Origin: an uncultured Geobacteraceae bacterium
GTDB lineage: Bacteria; Desulfobacterota; Desulfuromonadia; Geobacterales; Pseudopelobacteraceae
Reading direction: 5' to 3'
Assembly: GCA_903901875.1 (NCBI GenBank)
Contig: CAIUSO010000010.1
Span: forward strand, 1 to 64,000
Length of the DNA: 64,000 bases
Below the pieces are notes generated by a model that made no database searches, was not told where the DNA came from, and saw only the letters and a program-made list of their open reading frames with translations. The position numbers and the translations under genes are program-made. Positions 56,643 to 64,000 of the stretch are shown in pieces (positions within the stretch are counted from its first letter, which is position 1; each line of letters starts with the position of its first letter).

Positions 56643-56713
56643 CTAAACGACATCGTTTCATTCCACCTGGGTGCCATTTCAAATTATCAGGCAGTTCTTT
56701 CTTCTGACACCGC

Positions 56714-56742
56714 TTGACATCTCATTATATCGTGCTTACATC
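56714..56742 (+). promoter_or_regulatory. Possible promoter of clpB
   Basis: A perfect TTGACA at 56714-56719 is followed at 17 bases by TACATC (56737-56742), a weak -10. No heat-shock sigma-32 -10 block (CCCCAT-type) was seen, so the heat-inducible promoter, if present, must be elsewhere. Confidence 0.3.
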
Positions 56743-56785
56743 ATAGTAAGAAGACAATTAACTCAATCACAGGGAAGGCATAGAC

Positions 56786-59398
56786 ATGGATTTTAACAAA
56801 CTTACCCAGAAATCTCAGGAAGCCTTTACCGATGCACAAAACAGGGCTGTTTCTTTTGGCCACTTCGAGGTTGATTGCGAGCATCTGCTATGGGCACTTC
56901 TTGAACAACATGAGGGACTGGTGTCCCGACTGTTACAGAGAATGGATGTGCGCCCGGAAATCATAAAGAAAGAAGTCTTCACCGAACTGGAGCGCAAACC
57001 CCGTGTCTCGGGACCGGGGGCTGAAACAGGAAAAATTTATGTATCACAGCGTCTGTCACGAATCATGGTAGCCGCCGAGAATGAGGCAAAACGCCTGAAG
57101 GATGAATATGTATCAGTCGAACACCTCCTGATGGCGTTGCTTGCCGAAGGGGATAAGGTTCCTTCGGGACGTATTCTCAAACAGGCCGGTGTGACTCACG
57201 AGCGTTTTTTACAGGCACTTACGGAAGTTCGTGGAAGTCAACGAGTTCAGAGTGCCAATCCGGAAGCAACCTATGAAGCCCTGGAGAAATATGGCAGAGA
57301 TCTGGTCAAAATGGCCCAGACGGACAAACTGGATCCGGTTATCGGTCGTGACGATGAAGTGCGGCGTGTCATTCGGGTATTGTCACGAAAGACCAAAAAC
57401 AACCCGGTATTGATCGGCGAGCCGGGGGTGGGAAAAACAGCCATTGTAGAGGGTCTGGCCCAGCGAATTGTTCGGGGAGACGTGCCGGAAGGGTTGAAAG
57501 ACAAGATCATTTTCGCCCTTGATATGGGGTCTCTCATCGCCGGTGCCAAGTATCGAGGTGAATTTGAAGAGCGTCTTAAAGCCGTTTTGAATGAGGTTAA
57601 AGAGGCCAATGGGCAGATTATTCTCTTTATTGACGAACTACATACCATCGTTGGAGCCGGCAAGACTGAAGGTTCGATGGATGCGGGTAACATGCTGAAA
57701 CCGATGCTGGCTCGGGGAGAACTGCACTGTATCGGTGCAACCACACTCGATGAATATCGCCAGAATATCGAAAAAGATCCTGCCCTTGAACGACGGTTCC
57801 AACCGGTACTTGTTGAGCAGCCAACGGTGGAAGACACGGTATCAATACTCAGGGGGCTGCGAGAACGTTTCGAAGTACACCATGGTGTCAGAATCCAGGA
57901 TAATGCCCTTGTTGCGGCTGCAACACTCTCCAATCGATACATTACCGAACGATTTCTGCCGGACAAGGCCATCGACCTGGTCGATGAAGCCTGTGCCATG
58001 CTTCGCACTGAAATTGATTCACTCCCCTCGGAACTGGACACCATTTCAAGACGGGTCATGCAACTGGAAATAGAGGAAGTTGCCCTGAAAAAGGAGAAGG
58101 ATAAGGCCAGCAAGGAACGTCTGGAAACGTTGCGCAAGGATCTTGCCGATGATCGTGAAAAGGCATCTGCCATGCGGGCTCGTTATGACTCTGAAAAAAT
58201 TGCAATACAGAGGGTTCAGGGGCTCCGTGAGCAGCTTGAACGTACCCGCCGAGAGATAGACCAGGCAGAACGTGCCGGCAACCTTGAGCAGGCATCACGA
58301 TTGAAATACTCCGATCTTCCCGGATTGGAAACAGCCCTGAAAAACGAAGAGGCGGCACTTAATCAGAAACAGGGTGGGCAGAAACTGTTACGGGAAGAGG
58401 TCACCGAAGATGAAATCGCGGAAATAGTAGCCCATTGGACCGGCATACCGGTGCTGCGACTGGTGGAGGGGGAGCGGGAAAAGCTTCTTCGTCTTGAATC
58501 CATCCTCCATCAGCGGGTCATAGGACAAGACGAAGCGGTACAACTTGTTGCCGATGCCGTACTCCGGGCCCGTTCCGGCATAAAGGACCCTCGCCGTCCC
58601 ATCGGATCCTTTATCTTCCTTGGCCCAACCGGTGTCGGTAAAACCGAGTTGGCCAGAACGCTGGCAGAGGCTCTGTTCGATTCTGAAGATAACATGGTCC
58701 GTATTGATATGTCGGAATACATGGAAAAGTTTGCCGTATCACGCTTGATTGGAGCCCCTCCCGGTTACGTCGGCTATGAAGAAGGGGGGCAGTTGACGGA
58801 GGCGGTCAGGCGTAAACCTTACTGCGTGTTGCTGTTTGATGAAATTGAAAAGGCACATCCCGACGTTTTCAATATTCTTCTCCAGATACTTGATGACGGC
58901 AGGGTCACCGACAGCCATGGCCGAACGGTCAACTTTAAAAATACCGTGATTATTATGACCTCCAATATAGGTGCTCCCCATCTGCTGGAAGGAATAACAG
59001 CGAATGGTGAAATTAAAGAAGCTGCCCGGAAAAATGTTATGAATGAACTAAAGACATGCTTCCGACCCGAGTTTCTTAATCGGGTCGATGACATCGTTCT
59101 TTTCAAACCACTTCAGCTTGAGGAAGTCATAAAAATCGCCGATTTGCTCGCTGAACAGTTGAGGCTTCGCTTGAAGGAACAACGGATAACCCTCGATATT
59201 AGCAGGGAAGCATTGGCGTTCGTTGCAACGTCAGGCTACGATCCGGTTTATGGTGCCCGCCCCCTCAAGAGATACCTGCAGCGAGAACTGGAAACACGGG
59301 TGGCACGGGCAATTATTGCCGGAACTGTCATGGAGGGGGGAACGCTGACGATTGATGTAAAAGAGGGAGCGCTGACCATGGAAAGCAAGAGTGCCTAA
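56786..59398 (+). CDS. clpB: ATP-dependent chaperone ClpB
   Basis: 870 aa, full-length Hsp104-type disaggregase. N-terminal domain (about 1-145), first ATPase with Walker [10 protein letters not shown] (about residue 211), a long coiled-coil middle domain (about 400-530), second ATPase with [10 protein letters not shown] (about residue 612) and [14 protein letters not shown] pore loop. No truncation. Works with DnaK to dissolve protein aggregates. Followed by a strong bidirectional terminator. Confidence 0.98.
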   Translation: MDFNKLTQKSQEAFTDAQNRAVSFGHFEVDCEHLLWALLEQHEGLVSRLLQRMDVRPEIIKKEVFTELERKPRVSGPGAETGKIYVSQRLSRIMVAAENEAKRLKDEYVSVEHLLMALLAEGDKVPSGRILKQAGVTHERFLQALTEVRGSQRVQSANPEATYEALEKYGRDLVKMAQTDKLDPVIGRDDEVRRVIRVLSRKTKNNPVLIGEPGVGKTAIVEGLAQRIVRGDVPEGLKDKIIFALDMGSLIAGAKYRGEFEERLKAVLNEVKEANGQIILFIDELHTIVGAGKTEGSMDAGNMLKPMLARGELHCIGATTLDEYRQNIEKDPALERRFQPVLVEQPTVEDTVSILRGLRERFEVHHGVRIQDNALVAAATLSNRYITERFLPDKAIDLVDEACAMLRTEIDSLPSELDTISRRVMQLEIEEVALKKEKDKASKERLETLRKDLADDREKASAMRARYDSEKIAIQRVQGLREQLERTRREIDQAERAGNLEQASRLKYSDLPGLETALKNEEAALNQKQGGQKLLREEVTEDEIAEIVAHWTGIPVLRLVEGEREKLLRLESILHQRVIGQDEAVQLVADAVLRARSGIKDPRRPIGSFIFLGPTGVGKTELARTLAEALFDSEDNMVRIDMSEYMEKFAVSRLIGAPPGYVGYEEGGQLTEAVRRKPYCVLLFDEIEKAHPDVFNILLQILDDGRVTDSHGRTVNFKNTVIIMTSNIGAPHLLEGITANGEIKEAARKNVMNELKTCFRPEFLNRVDDIVLFKPLQLEEVIKIADLLAEQLRLRLKEQRITLDISREALAFVATSGYDPVYGARPLKRYLQRELETRVARAIIAGTVMEGGTLTIDVKEGALTMESKSA

Positions 59399-59421
59399 AC
59401 CGGTTGCCCGATAAAAATTTT

Positions 59422-59453
59422 AAAAGGCCAAATCTACACAGATTTGGCCTTTT
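59422..59453. terminator. Bidirectional terminator between clpB and the hybrid kinase operon
   Basis: Perfect 14-bp stem (AAAAGGCCAAATCT / AGATTTGGCCTTTT) around an ACAC loop. T-runs follow on both strands, so it can end clpB on the plus strand and the leftward kinase operon on the minus strand. Confidence 0.85.
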
Positions 59454-59471
59454 TCACTTTGCAGTTTATTG

Positions 59472-61100
59472 TCATTTTTGCAGCCAGTTAGACAGTATTT
59501 CACGAAGTTCAAGATGTTTTAACGGCTTGGTAAGATAGTCATTCATCCCAGCTGCTATGCATTTTTCACGATCACCACCCATTGCGTTGGCGGTCATAGC
59601 AACAATAGGTACGGCGTGATTGAGAACGTGAGACTCATTGCTACGGATCAATAATGTTGCTTCAAAGCCGTCCAGTTCAGGCATCTGCCAATCCATGAGA
59701 ACAAGATCATAGTTAGTCAGCTCAAGTGCTCTGATCGCCTCAAGACCGTTTGAAACAACATCTGCCTTGTAACCAATTTTTTTAAGGATTCCTTGCGCAA
59801 CCTTCTGATTGATAATGTTATCTTCTGCCAGAAGAATACGCCATTCAGTGGGAGGCGACTCCGCGGATAAATTTCTTGTCTCGGTAACATCCACTTCTAT
59901 AGCATTTTCTGCAGGTTGTGTACTCTGTACTTCAAAATGAGCTGTAAACCAGAAAGTGGAGCCACTACCCTCTCTACTCTCTACACCGATTCGGCCACCC
60001 ATAAGTTCAGCAAGTTGCTTACTTATCGCAAGTCCAAGACCCGTACCTCCGTATGTACGCGCAGTAGCACCATCAGCCTGGGTAAACGGATCAAAAATGG
60101 CGGCTATTCGTTCTTCTGAAATACCGATACCGGTGTCTCTCACCGAGAAGCGAATGATCAGGGGATCCGGGGCATTTGATTCAATTTCAGCATGTATAAC
60201 GACATCTCCGGCATGGGTAAACTTTATGGCATTACCAACAAGGTTGGTAATAATTTGGCGCATTCTCCCGGGATCACCTTTCAGTAGTGTTGGTACTGCA
60301 GGGTCTATCCGGCAACTTAGAGCTATACCCCTTTCTATGGCCCGTAACTCCAGCAATTTAATCACATTATAAAGAGCAGACCGCAGGTCGAAATTTATTA
60401 TTTCAAGTTCAAGTTTTCCAGCCCCTATTTTTGAAAAATCCAGGATATCATTGATCAGTCCCAGAAGATTCTCCCCACAATTTTTGATTATTTCAGCGTA
60501 TTCGTGCTGTTCTTTGGTCAGGGTAGTATCGAGCAATAGAGAGGTAATGCCAATCACCCCGTTCATTGGAGTGCGTATTTCATGGCTCATGGTTGCCAGA
60601 AAAATACTCTTTGCTTGAGTTGCCTCTTCGGCCTTACGTAAGGCTATGGCGAGGTCGGCATTCATCTGCGCAGCCTGGGCGGAAGCATCCAAAAGCTGAT
60701 GTTGGTATGAATCACTGAGGGAGAGTACTTTATAAAAGCGGCGTGAAAGTTTTGCATATTTTTTAACAAACTGTTCAATCTCAGCGGCTAAAGGGTTATT
60801 ACTGGCAACAACAAATTCCAAAAAAGTTTGCATTTCTTTTATTGATTCATCTTCATGTGGCAGTTTAAATTCGTTTAAGTTACCATATGGTACTATGCTA
60901 TCATCTGCTAGTGGTGCAACTGTTTGTTCCCTCTCATGAGAATTGTAGAGTACCTCTTTCAATTTATCAGTCAGAATCCGATATTCGGACAGAAGATCAA
61001 CCCCCGCTGCAGAAGGATCAATAAGGATTTGCTCCGCTCTTTGCAGGGTGGGATCCTCCATATCTGGCCCATGATCGGTTCTATTTGAATCACTCATCAT
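59472..61100 (-). CDS. Soluble hybrid histidine kinase, presumed output of the Sia-like module
   Basis: 542 aa, no membrane helix and no PAS/GAF sensor. N-terminal stalk with two helices (residues 38-55 and 114-138, [20 protein letters not shown]), then a HisKA domain with His173 ([10 protein letters not shown]), HATPase with Asn290 (N-box LVGNAIKF) and G-boxes ([17 protein letters not shown]), and a C-terminal receiver with Asp470 ([13 protein letters not shown]) and Lys525. The stalk resembles, in pattern, the segment of SiaD that SiaC contacts, so SiaC may control it. Start overlaps the siaC-like gene by 4 bp. Where a diguanylate cyclase (SiaD) would be expected, this kinase stands instead. 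Confidence 0.88.
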   Translation of the reverse strand: MMSDSNRTDHGPDMEDPTLQRAEQILIDPSAAGVDLLSEYRILTDKLKEVLYNSHEREQTVAPLADDSIVPYGNLNEFKLPHEDESIKEMQTFLEFVVASNNPLAAEIEQFVKKYAKLSRRFYKVLSLSDSYQHQLLDASAQAAQMNADLAIALRKAEEATQAKSIFLATMSHEIRTPMNGVIGITSLLLDTTLTKEQHEYAEIIKNCGENLLGLINDILDFSKIGAGKLELEIINFDLRSALYNVIKLLELRAIERGIALSCRIDPAVPTLLKGDPGRMRQIITNLVGNAIKFTHAGDVVIHAEIESNAPDPLIIRFSVRDTGIGISEERIAAIFDPFTQADGATARTYGGTGLGLAISKQLAELMGGRIGVESREGSGSTFWFTAHFEVQSTQPAENAIEVDVTETRNLSAESPPTEWRILLAEDNIINQKVAQGILKKIGYKADVVSNGLEAIRALELTNYDLVLMDWQMPELDGFEATLLIRSNESHVLNHAVPIVAMTANAMGGDREKCIAAGMNDYLTKPLKHLELREILSNWLQK

Positions 61101-61471
61101 ACAATAACCTCAATATCAAATGGAAAACTTACCTCTTCACGAAAATCCTCAGCCATTTCATATGAACGTGGATTTTCCTTATCATAACGCCAGATTATGT
61201 TGCATTTAACGCCTCTCATACTGGCATCTTCTAACACATCAAAAATATCAAAAGCACATTTGGTACTACTGCTGTTCATGTAGGTAACGGCAAAATCAAG
61301 GGTTATGTCCTGCAATTCCAAAAGAGTTGTTTTGAGCCAGTTCACAACCGGCGCATAAAAATCAAAGGAGTTTTCCGGGTAGGATTCTCCAATTATCTTG
61401 AGCGTATTCGTTGTCTGCTCAAAATTAATTAACGGCGTTGATGATGTAGGCAGAATATCGAGAGGTTCCAT
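61097..61471 (-). CDS. SiaC-like (DUF1987) regulatory protein
   Basis: 124 aa from ATG 61471 (GGGGA upstream); a longer frame overlapping siaB is rejected. DUF1987 fold: [23 protein letters not shown] and the [10 protein letters not shown] loop. In Pseudomonas the corresponding NTSS loop contains the threonine that SiaB phosphorylates and SiaA dephosphorylates; here the equivalent is Ser67 or a neighbour (NSSST). Unphosphorylated SiaC would bind and activate its partner. Gene order SiaA, SiaB, SiaC matches the sia locus. Ends in the kinase gene start. Confidence 0.88.
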   Translation of the reverse strand: MEPLDILPTSSTPLINFEQTTNTLKIIGESYPENSFDFYAPVVNWLKTTLLELQDITLDFAVTYMNSSSTKCAFDIFDVLEDASMRGVKCNIIWRYDKENPRSYEMAEDFREEVSFPFDIEVIV

Positions 61472-61484
61472 AATTATCCCCAAA

Positions 61485-62015
61485 TTAAATAAGCACTGTG
61501 AGAGTAAAGAAATCATAGATAGGATCAATGTCCCGTATAGAGCAGGCTATTTTGTCGGTCGCACGTTTTGCAATCTCCAAGAGCCCAAGACCAGCACCGA
61601 GTGAACCTATTGGTACTTCTTTACGCAACTGTTGGCGGTACTGTTTTTTTAATTCTTCGGGAGTCAAGGCATTTACCTCTGCTATTCTGCTACAAAAAAC
61701 TTGTGTATCATTTTTTAGTACAACGTTTCCGGATGATACAGCATACTGATCCCCCGCTTTTGCAATCGCAATAATGGAAGACATCGCTTCTGGAGGAGTG
61801 ATTTTGCGAACGGTCAGATAATTACGGACATTTTGAGCGAGTTCAATATAAACGGCAAAAACATCCAGAACAGCAACCTGTGCAATATGTTCCGCCTCCA
61901 GATGATTACGCATAGCTTTTCCTGTTTCTTCAATAATACTATGGGAAAAAGGGCCATTAAAGCACATCATAATGCCAGATTTATCAAATTCAGTCTTCAA
62001 ATCATATAGATCCAT
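61485..62015 (-). CDS. SiaB-like (DUF6272) protein kinase
   Basis: 176 aa. GHKL-type fold: YIELAQNVRNYL with Glu58 and Asn62 in the N-box and GSLGAGLGLLEIAKR (about 137-151) as the ATP lid. SiaB phosphorylates SiaC on a Ser/Thr of the conserved loop. Shine-Dalgarno AAGGAG. Fourteen bp gap to the SiaC gene; follows the phosphatase gene by 40 bp. Function by homology to the Pseudomonas system. Confidence 0.88.
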   Translation of the reverse strand: MDLYDLKTEFDKSGIMMCFNGPFSHSIIEETGKAMRNHLEAEHIAQVAVLDVFAVYIELAQNVRNYLTVRKITPPEAMSSIIAIAKAGDQYAVSSGNVVLKNDTQVFCSRIAEVNALTPEELKKQYRQQLRKEVPIGSLGAGLGLLEIAKRATDKIACSIRDIDPIYDFFTLTVLI

Positions 62016-62055
62016 GTCATCTCCTTTGAAATTTCAAAATGATATTTTCTCCAGC

Positions 62056-63225
62056 TCAGATCATAAATCCAACCAGAGTTATATCATCTCGCTGTTTTCT
62101 ACTGCCACGCCAGAGCAAAAGTGTTTCTTCAAAAATATTCTGCTGCTCCTTTAGTGTGTAGTGTGCGTTTTGTTGGAGCATTTCTTTGAAGCGCTGCCGA
62201 CCAAAGCCGAAGCCTTTTTCACCACCGTTATCATCCAAAAAACCATCCGTTGTCGCGTAGCATTTTGTTCCACTTGCAAGGTCCACACTATGATTTGTGT
62301 AACAATAATGTAAGTCAGTGTTGCTATAGCCAAGACCTTGTCGATCGCCCTTAATTTCCGTTACGATGTCAGCCCTGTGAAGATACAGCGAAAGCCCGGC
62401 TGCGGCACAGGTAAGTGTTCGTTTATCCGGTGCGATACAGCACAGGATAATATCCAGGCCGGCATCCACTAAAGAATCGCCTTCACGTCGCAGATGGAGA
62501 GTCTCTTTGAGAACACGGTTCATTTCACCTAATATTTTTGAAGGATCATCAGAACAAAATGTATTTACTACCTGGTTAAGCACAGAATTTACGGTCATTG
62601 TCATAAAAGCACCCGGCACACCATGCCCCGTACAATCAATGATGGCAATCAATGTCATATCTTTAATTTTCCGTAGCCAGTAAATATCCCCACCAACTAT
62701 ATCGCACGGTCTGTAGAGTGTAAACCAGTCTGAAAAGAGTTCATCAAACAGCTCGTTGCGAGGAAGAATTGAGCTTTGAATAACCTTGGCGCACTTGATA
62801 CTTTCACGAATATGAGCTTGTGATTCTTCAAGTTGTCTATTGGAAACGGTCAGTTTATGCATAGACTCATCAAGCTGTCGCACCATACTATTGAATGATT
62901 CTGAAAATTCTCCCATAAAATCGACACGCTGGGAGAAATCACCCGTAGCAATCATTTTTGTTTGCCAAGTAAGATGCTGCAAAGCACCCTGTAAAGCCTT
63001 AATTGAGCCAGGTACAAAGCCTTTTTTTGTAATTTTATAGGCCAGGTCACCAGAGGCAAACGCAATGATGGCGGTTCGGATTTCAAGCAAAGTTGTGTAC
63101 AACTGTTCGTACCCCGCCAGATCATGCACACCTTGATGCTGGCCGTTTTTTAGAGAACGATCCGTGAGGAGTTCCTGTAAGGTTCGTATTGTTGTTTCAG
63201 CAAGTGCTACATCCATTTCCGGCAT
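62056..63225 (-). CDS. SiaA-like PP2C/SpoIIE phosphatase without membrane anchor
   Basis: 389 aa from ATG 63225; an upstream start would overlap the V4R gene. N-terminal ~130 residues are a HAMP-like and linker helical region (SGDLAYKITKKGFVPG, MIATGDFSQRVDFMGEFSES), and about 145-389 is the SpoIIE/PP2C domain: DIVGGD (Asp175, Asp180), DCTGHGVPGAFMTM (Asp197), TTDGFLDDNGG and RDDITLV at the end. The metal ligands are intact, so it should dephosphorylate SiaC. The transmembrane and sensor part of SiaA is missing; the adjacent V4R protein may take its place. Confidence 0.9.
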   Translation of the reverse strand: MPEMDVALAETTIRTLQELLTDRSLKNGQHQGVHDLAGYEQLYTTLLEIRTAIIAFASGDLAYKITKKGFVPGSIKALQGALQHLTWQTKMIATGDFSQRVDFMGEFSESFNSMVRQLDESMHKLTVSNRQLEESQAHIRESIKCAKVIQSSILPRNELFDELFSDWFTLYRPCDIVGGDIYWLRKIKDMTLIAIIDCTGHGVPGAFMTMTVNSVLNQVVNTFCSDDPSKILGEMNRVLKETLHLRREGDSLVDAGLDIILCCIAPDKRTLTCAAAGLSLYLHRADIVTEIKGDRQGLGYSNTDLHYCYTNHSVDLASGTKCYATTDGFLDDNGGEKGFGFGRQRFKEMLQQNAHYTLKEQQNIFEETLLLWRGSRKQRDDITLVGFMI

Positions 63226-63226
63226 C

Positions 63227-63748
63227 TTATACAACCGCCTTTGCCTCAAAACGGCAAGTCCGGTCCCCAGTACACCAGCAATCCACCTCTTTAACGGTAA
63301 ACTTAATTCCAGAAAAACATTCAAGTAATGATGAAATGAATCCTTCATCATAGCTACATATTTCGTAATCAAGCTCTGGTAACCCGGAACAATCCAAGTC
63401 TTCAGAAACAGTAAGTGTGACCTCCCCTTTCACCATGTCAGCTTTTTCAACTCGCAAAATGCCGATTCCCAACTCTTTCAAAACTTCCTGCAGTTGGCGT
63501 ACGAAATCGTTTAAATCGGAGGTGGGAGTGAGCATATGGGCATAAAATTCTTTGCCGGCAAGAGCTCCAGCTTCATAAAATATTTTGTCTGTTTCCTCGG
63601 TGCCAACATGTTGTTCAATTACATCACGAAACGCAAATTGAAGCAGACGGTAAACCTCCAGTCTTGCCGTATTGCCAAGATTGGGACGCCCAAGCTGAAT
63701 ATCACCTAAAAGATCCCAGGAAAATTTGTATTTACGGTCAGTTGTCAT
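63227..63748 (-). CDS. V4R-domain sensor protein
   Basis: 173 aa, soluble. V4R (4-vinyl reductase-like) domain: WDLLGDIQLGRPNLG, FYEAGALAGKEFYAHML, and the C-terminal signature CWCTGDRTCRFEA. Cysteines 120, 131, 144, 157, 159 and 165; the last three cluster and may bind a metal, FeS centre or small ligand, as in related V4R sensors. First gene of the leftward operon with SD AGGAG, one base before the phosphatase start. It could bind the phosphatase and pass on a signal. Confidence 0.8.
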   Translation of the reverse strand: MTTDRKYKFSWDLLGDIQLGRPNLGNTARLEVYRLLQFAFRDVIEQHVGTEETDKIFYEAGALAGKEFYAHMLTPTSDLNDFVRQLQEVLKELGIGILRVEKADMVKGEVTLTVSEDLDCSGLPELDYEICSYDEGFISSLLECFSGIKFTVKEVDCWCTGDRTCRFEAKAVV

Positions 63749-64000
63749 GTTAAGTTTCTCCTCACTTTTTTTTAAATGATTACTTTCCCAATGGCGTTCT
63801 GCTACAGGTGGATAGGGAATCTGAAGCGGAATTTACTTTTTTGTGTGCATGGAATCATTTCAGTGTCGCTGCTCTTTAATTCATTGTTTCATTTCCGCGC
63901 TACCTTCAGCAGGTAGCATTGTACACGCATTGTTGCAGAGGAGGCAACAATGAATAAAAGAAATAAAAAATGAATAAAAAATAATGGTTGGAAGCAACAC
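63749..64000. other. Intergenic region with two hairpins and overlapping mini-ORFs at the right edge
   Basis: No gene I can support. Two stem-loops are present: GCTACCT/AGGTAGC (63899-63917) and CATTGTTGC/GCAACAATG (63928-63952). The second one, read on the plus strand, has GAGGAG in the loop and ATG in the 3' arm. From that ATG (63950) runs a seven-codon frame ending TGA (63971-63973), overlapped by ATG 63970-63972 with a four-codon frame ending TAA, which is itself overlapped by ATG 63984-63986 (open to the edge). This could be a leader or the start of a larger plus-strand gene. Also an A-rich block at 63953-63984. Confidence 0.4.

Noticed and set aside
59422..59453. Possible regulatory RNA between clpB and the kinase
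   Set aside because: The element is fully explained as a bidirectional intrinsic terminator.

Overview
The window looks like chromosome of a Geobacter-type bacterium (Desulfuromonadia). The main reason is a short, aromatic-rich type IV pilin next to a Spc/PilA-C-like secreted partner, under a PilR regulator and a -24/-12 (sigma-54) promoter. EF-P with its EpmA/EpmB modification genes, a SpoIIE/SiaB/SiaC signalling operon and several PilZ, V4R and TPR proteins fit the same group. Genus and species cannot be fixed from this sequence alone. No rRNA, tRNA, insertion sequence, CRISPR array or prophage was seen.

Layout. (1) 1-13.8 kb, minus strand: a three-gene iterative polyketide/fatty-acid synthase of the Pfa (polyunsaturated fatty acid/secondary lipid) type, pfaD-pfaA-pfaC. 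It has one promoter, coupled start/stop codons and an AT domain placed inside the PfaC-like protein. The last gene runs off the left edge. (2) 13.9-25.6 kb: mostly housekeeping genes, namely purM-purN, a lytic transglycosylase with pgsA, an ExeA/GspB-like pair, epmB facing efp-epmA, infA, a DUF4384 lipoprotein-like secreted protein, and aguA-aguB (agmatine to putrescine). (3) 25.6-39.1 kb, minus strand: a surface-appendage locus. It runs from a MacB/FtsX-type exporter through pilR, pilA and spc to two GT-C/TPR membrane proteins, an ABC-2 exporter, a DPPR-synthase-like UbiA prenyltransferase and a GT9 glycosyltransferase. (4) 39.3-53.2 kb: eno, pgi, hrpB-larE, a GapN-like aldehyde dehydrogenase, a HAD nucleotidase, small envelope proteins, and the rsmD-coaD-DUF1858-PilZ cluster. 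(5) 53.3-63.8 kb: a HEAT-repeat/HD-GYP pair, clpB, and a V4R-SpoIIE phosphatase-SiaB-SiaC-hybrid histidine kinase operon.

How the genes may work together. The Pfa proteins form a complete-looking condensing, reducing and dehydrating set, except that the phosphopantetheinyl transferase is not in view. The pilin locus couples a regulated pilin to export and glycan-type enzymes, which suggests that the pilin or another surface component is glycosylated. The last operon resembles the Pseudomonas SiaABCD partner-switch, but the usual diguanylate cyclase output is replaced by a soluble hybrid histidine kinase and the membrane sensor by a cysteine-bearing V4R protein. This is the best candidate for an undescribed signalling system in the window. 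All functions are inferred from sequence reading; no database search was run.
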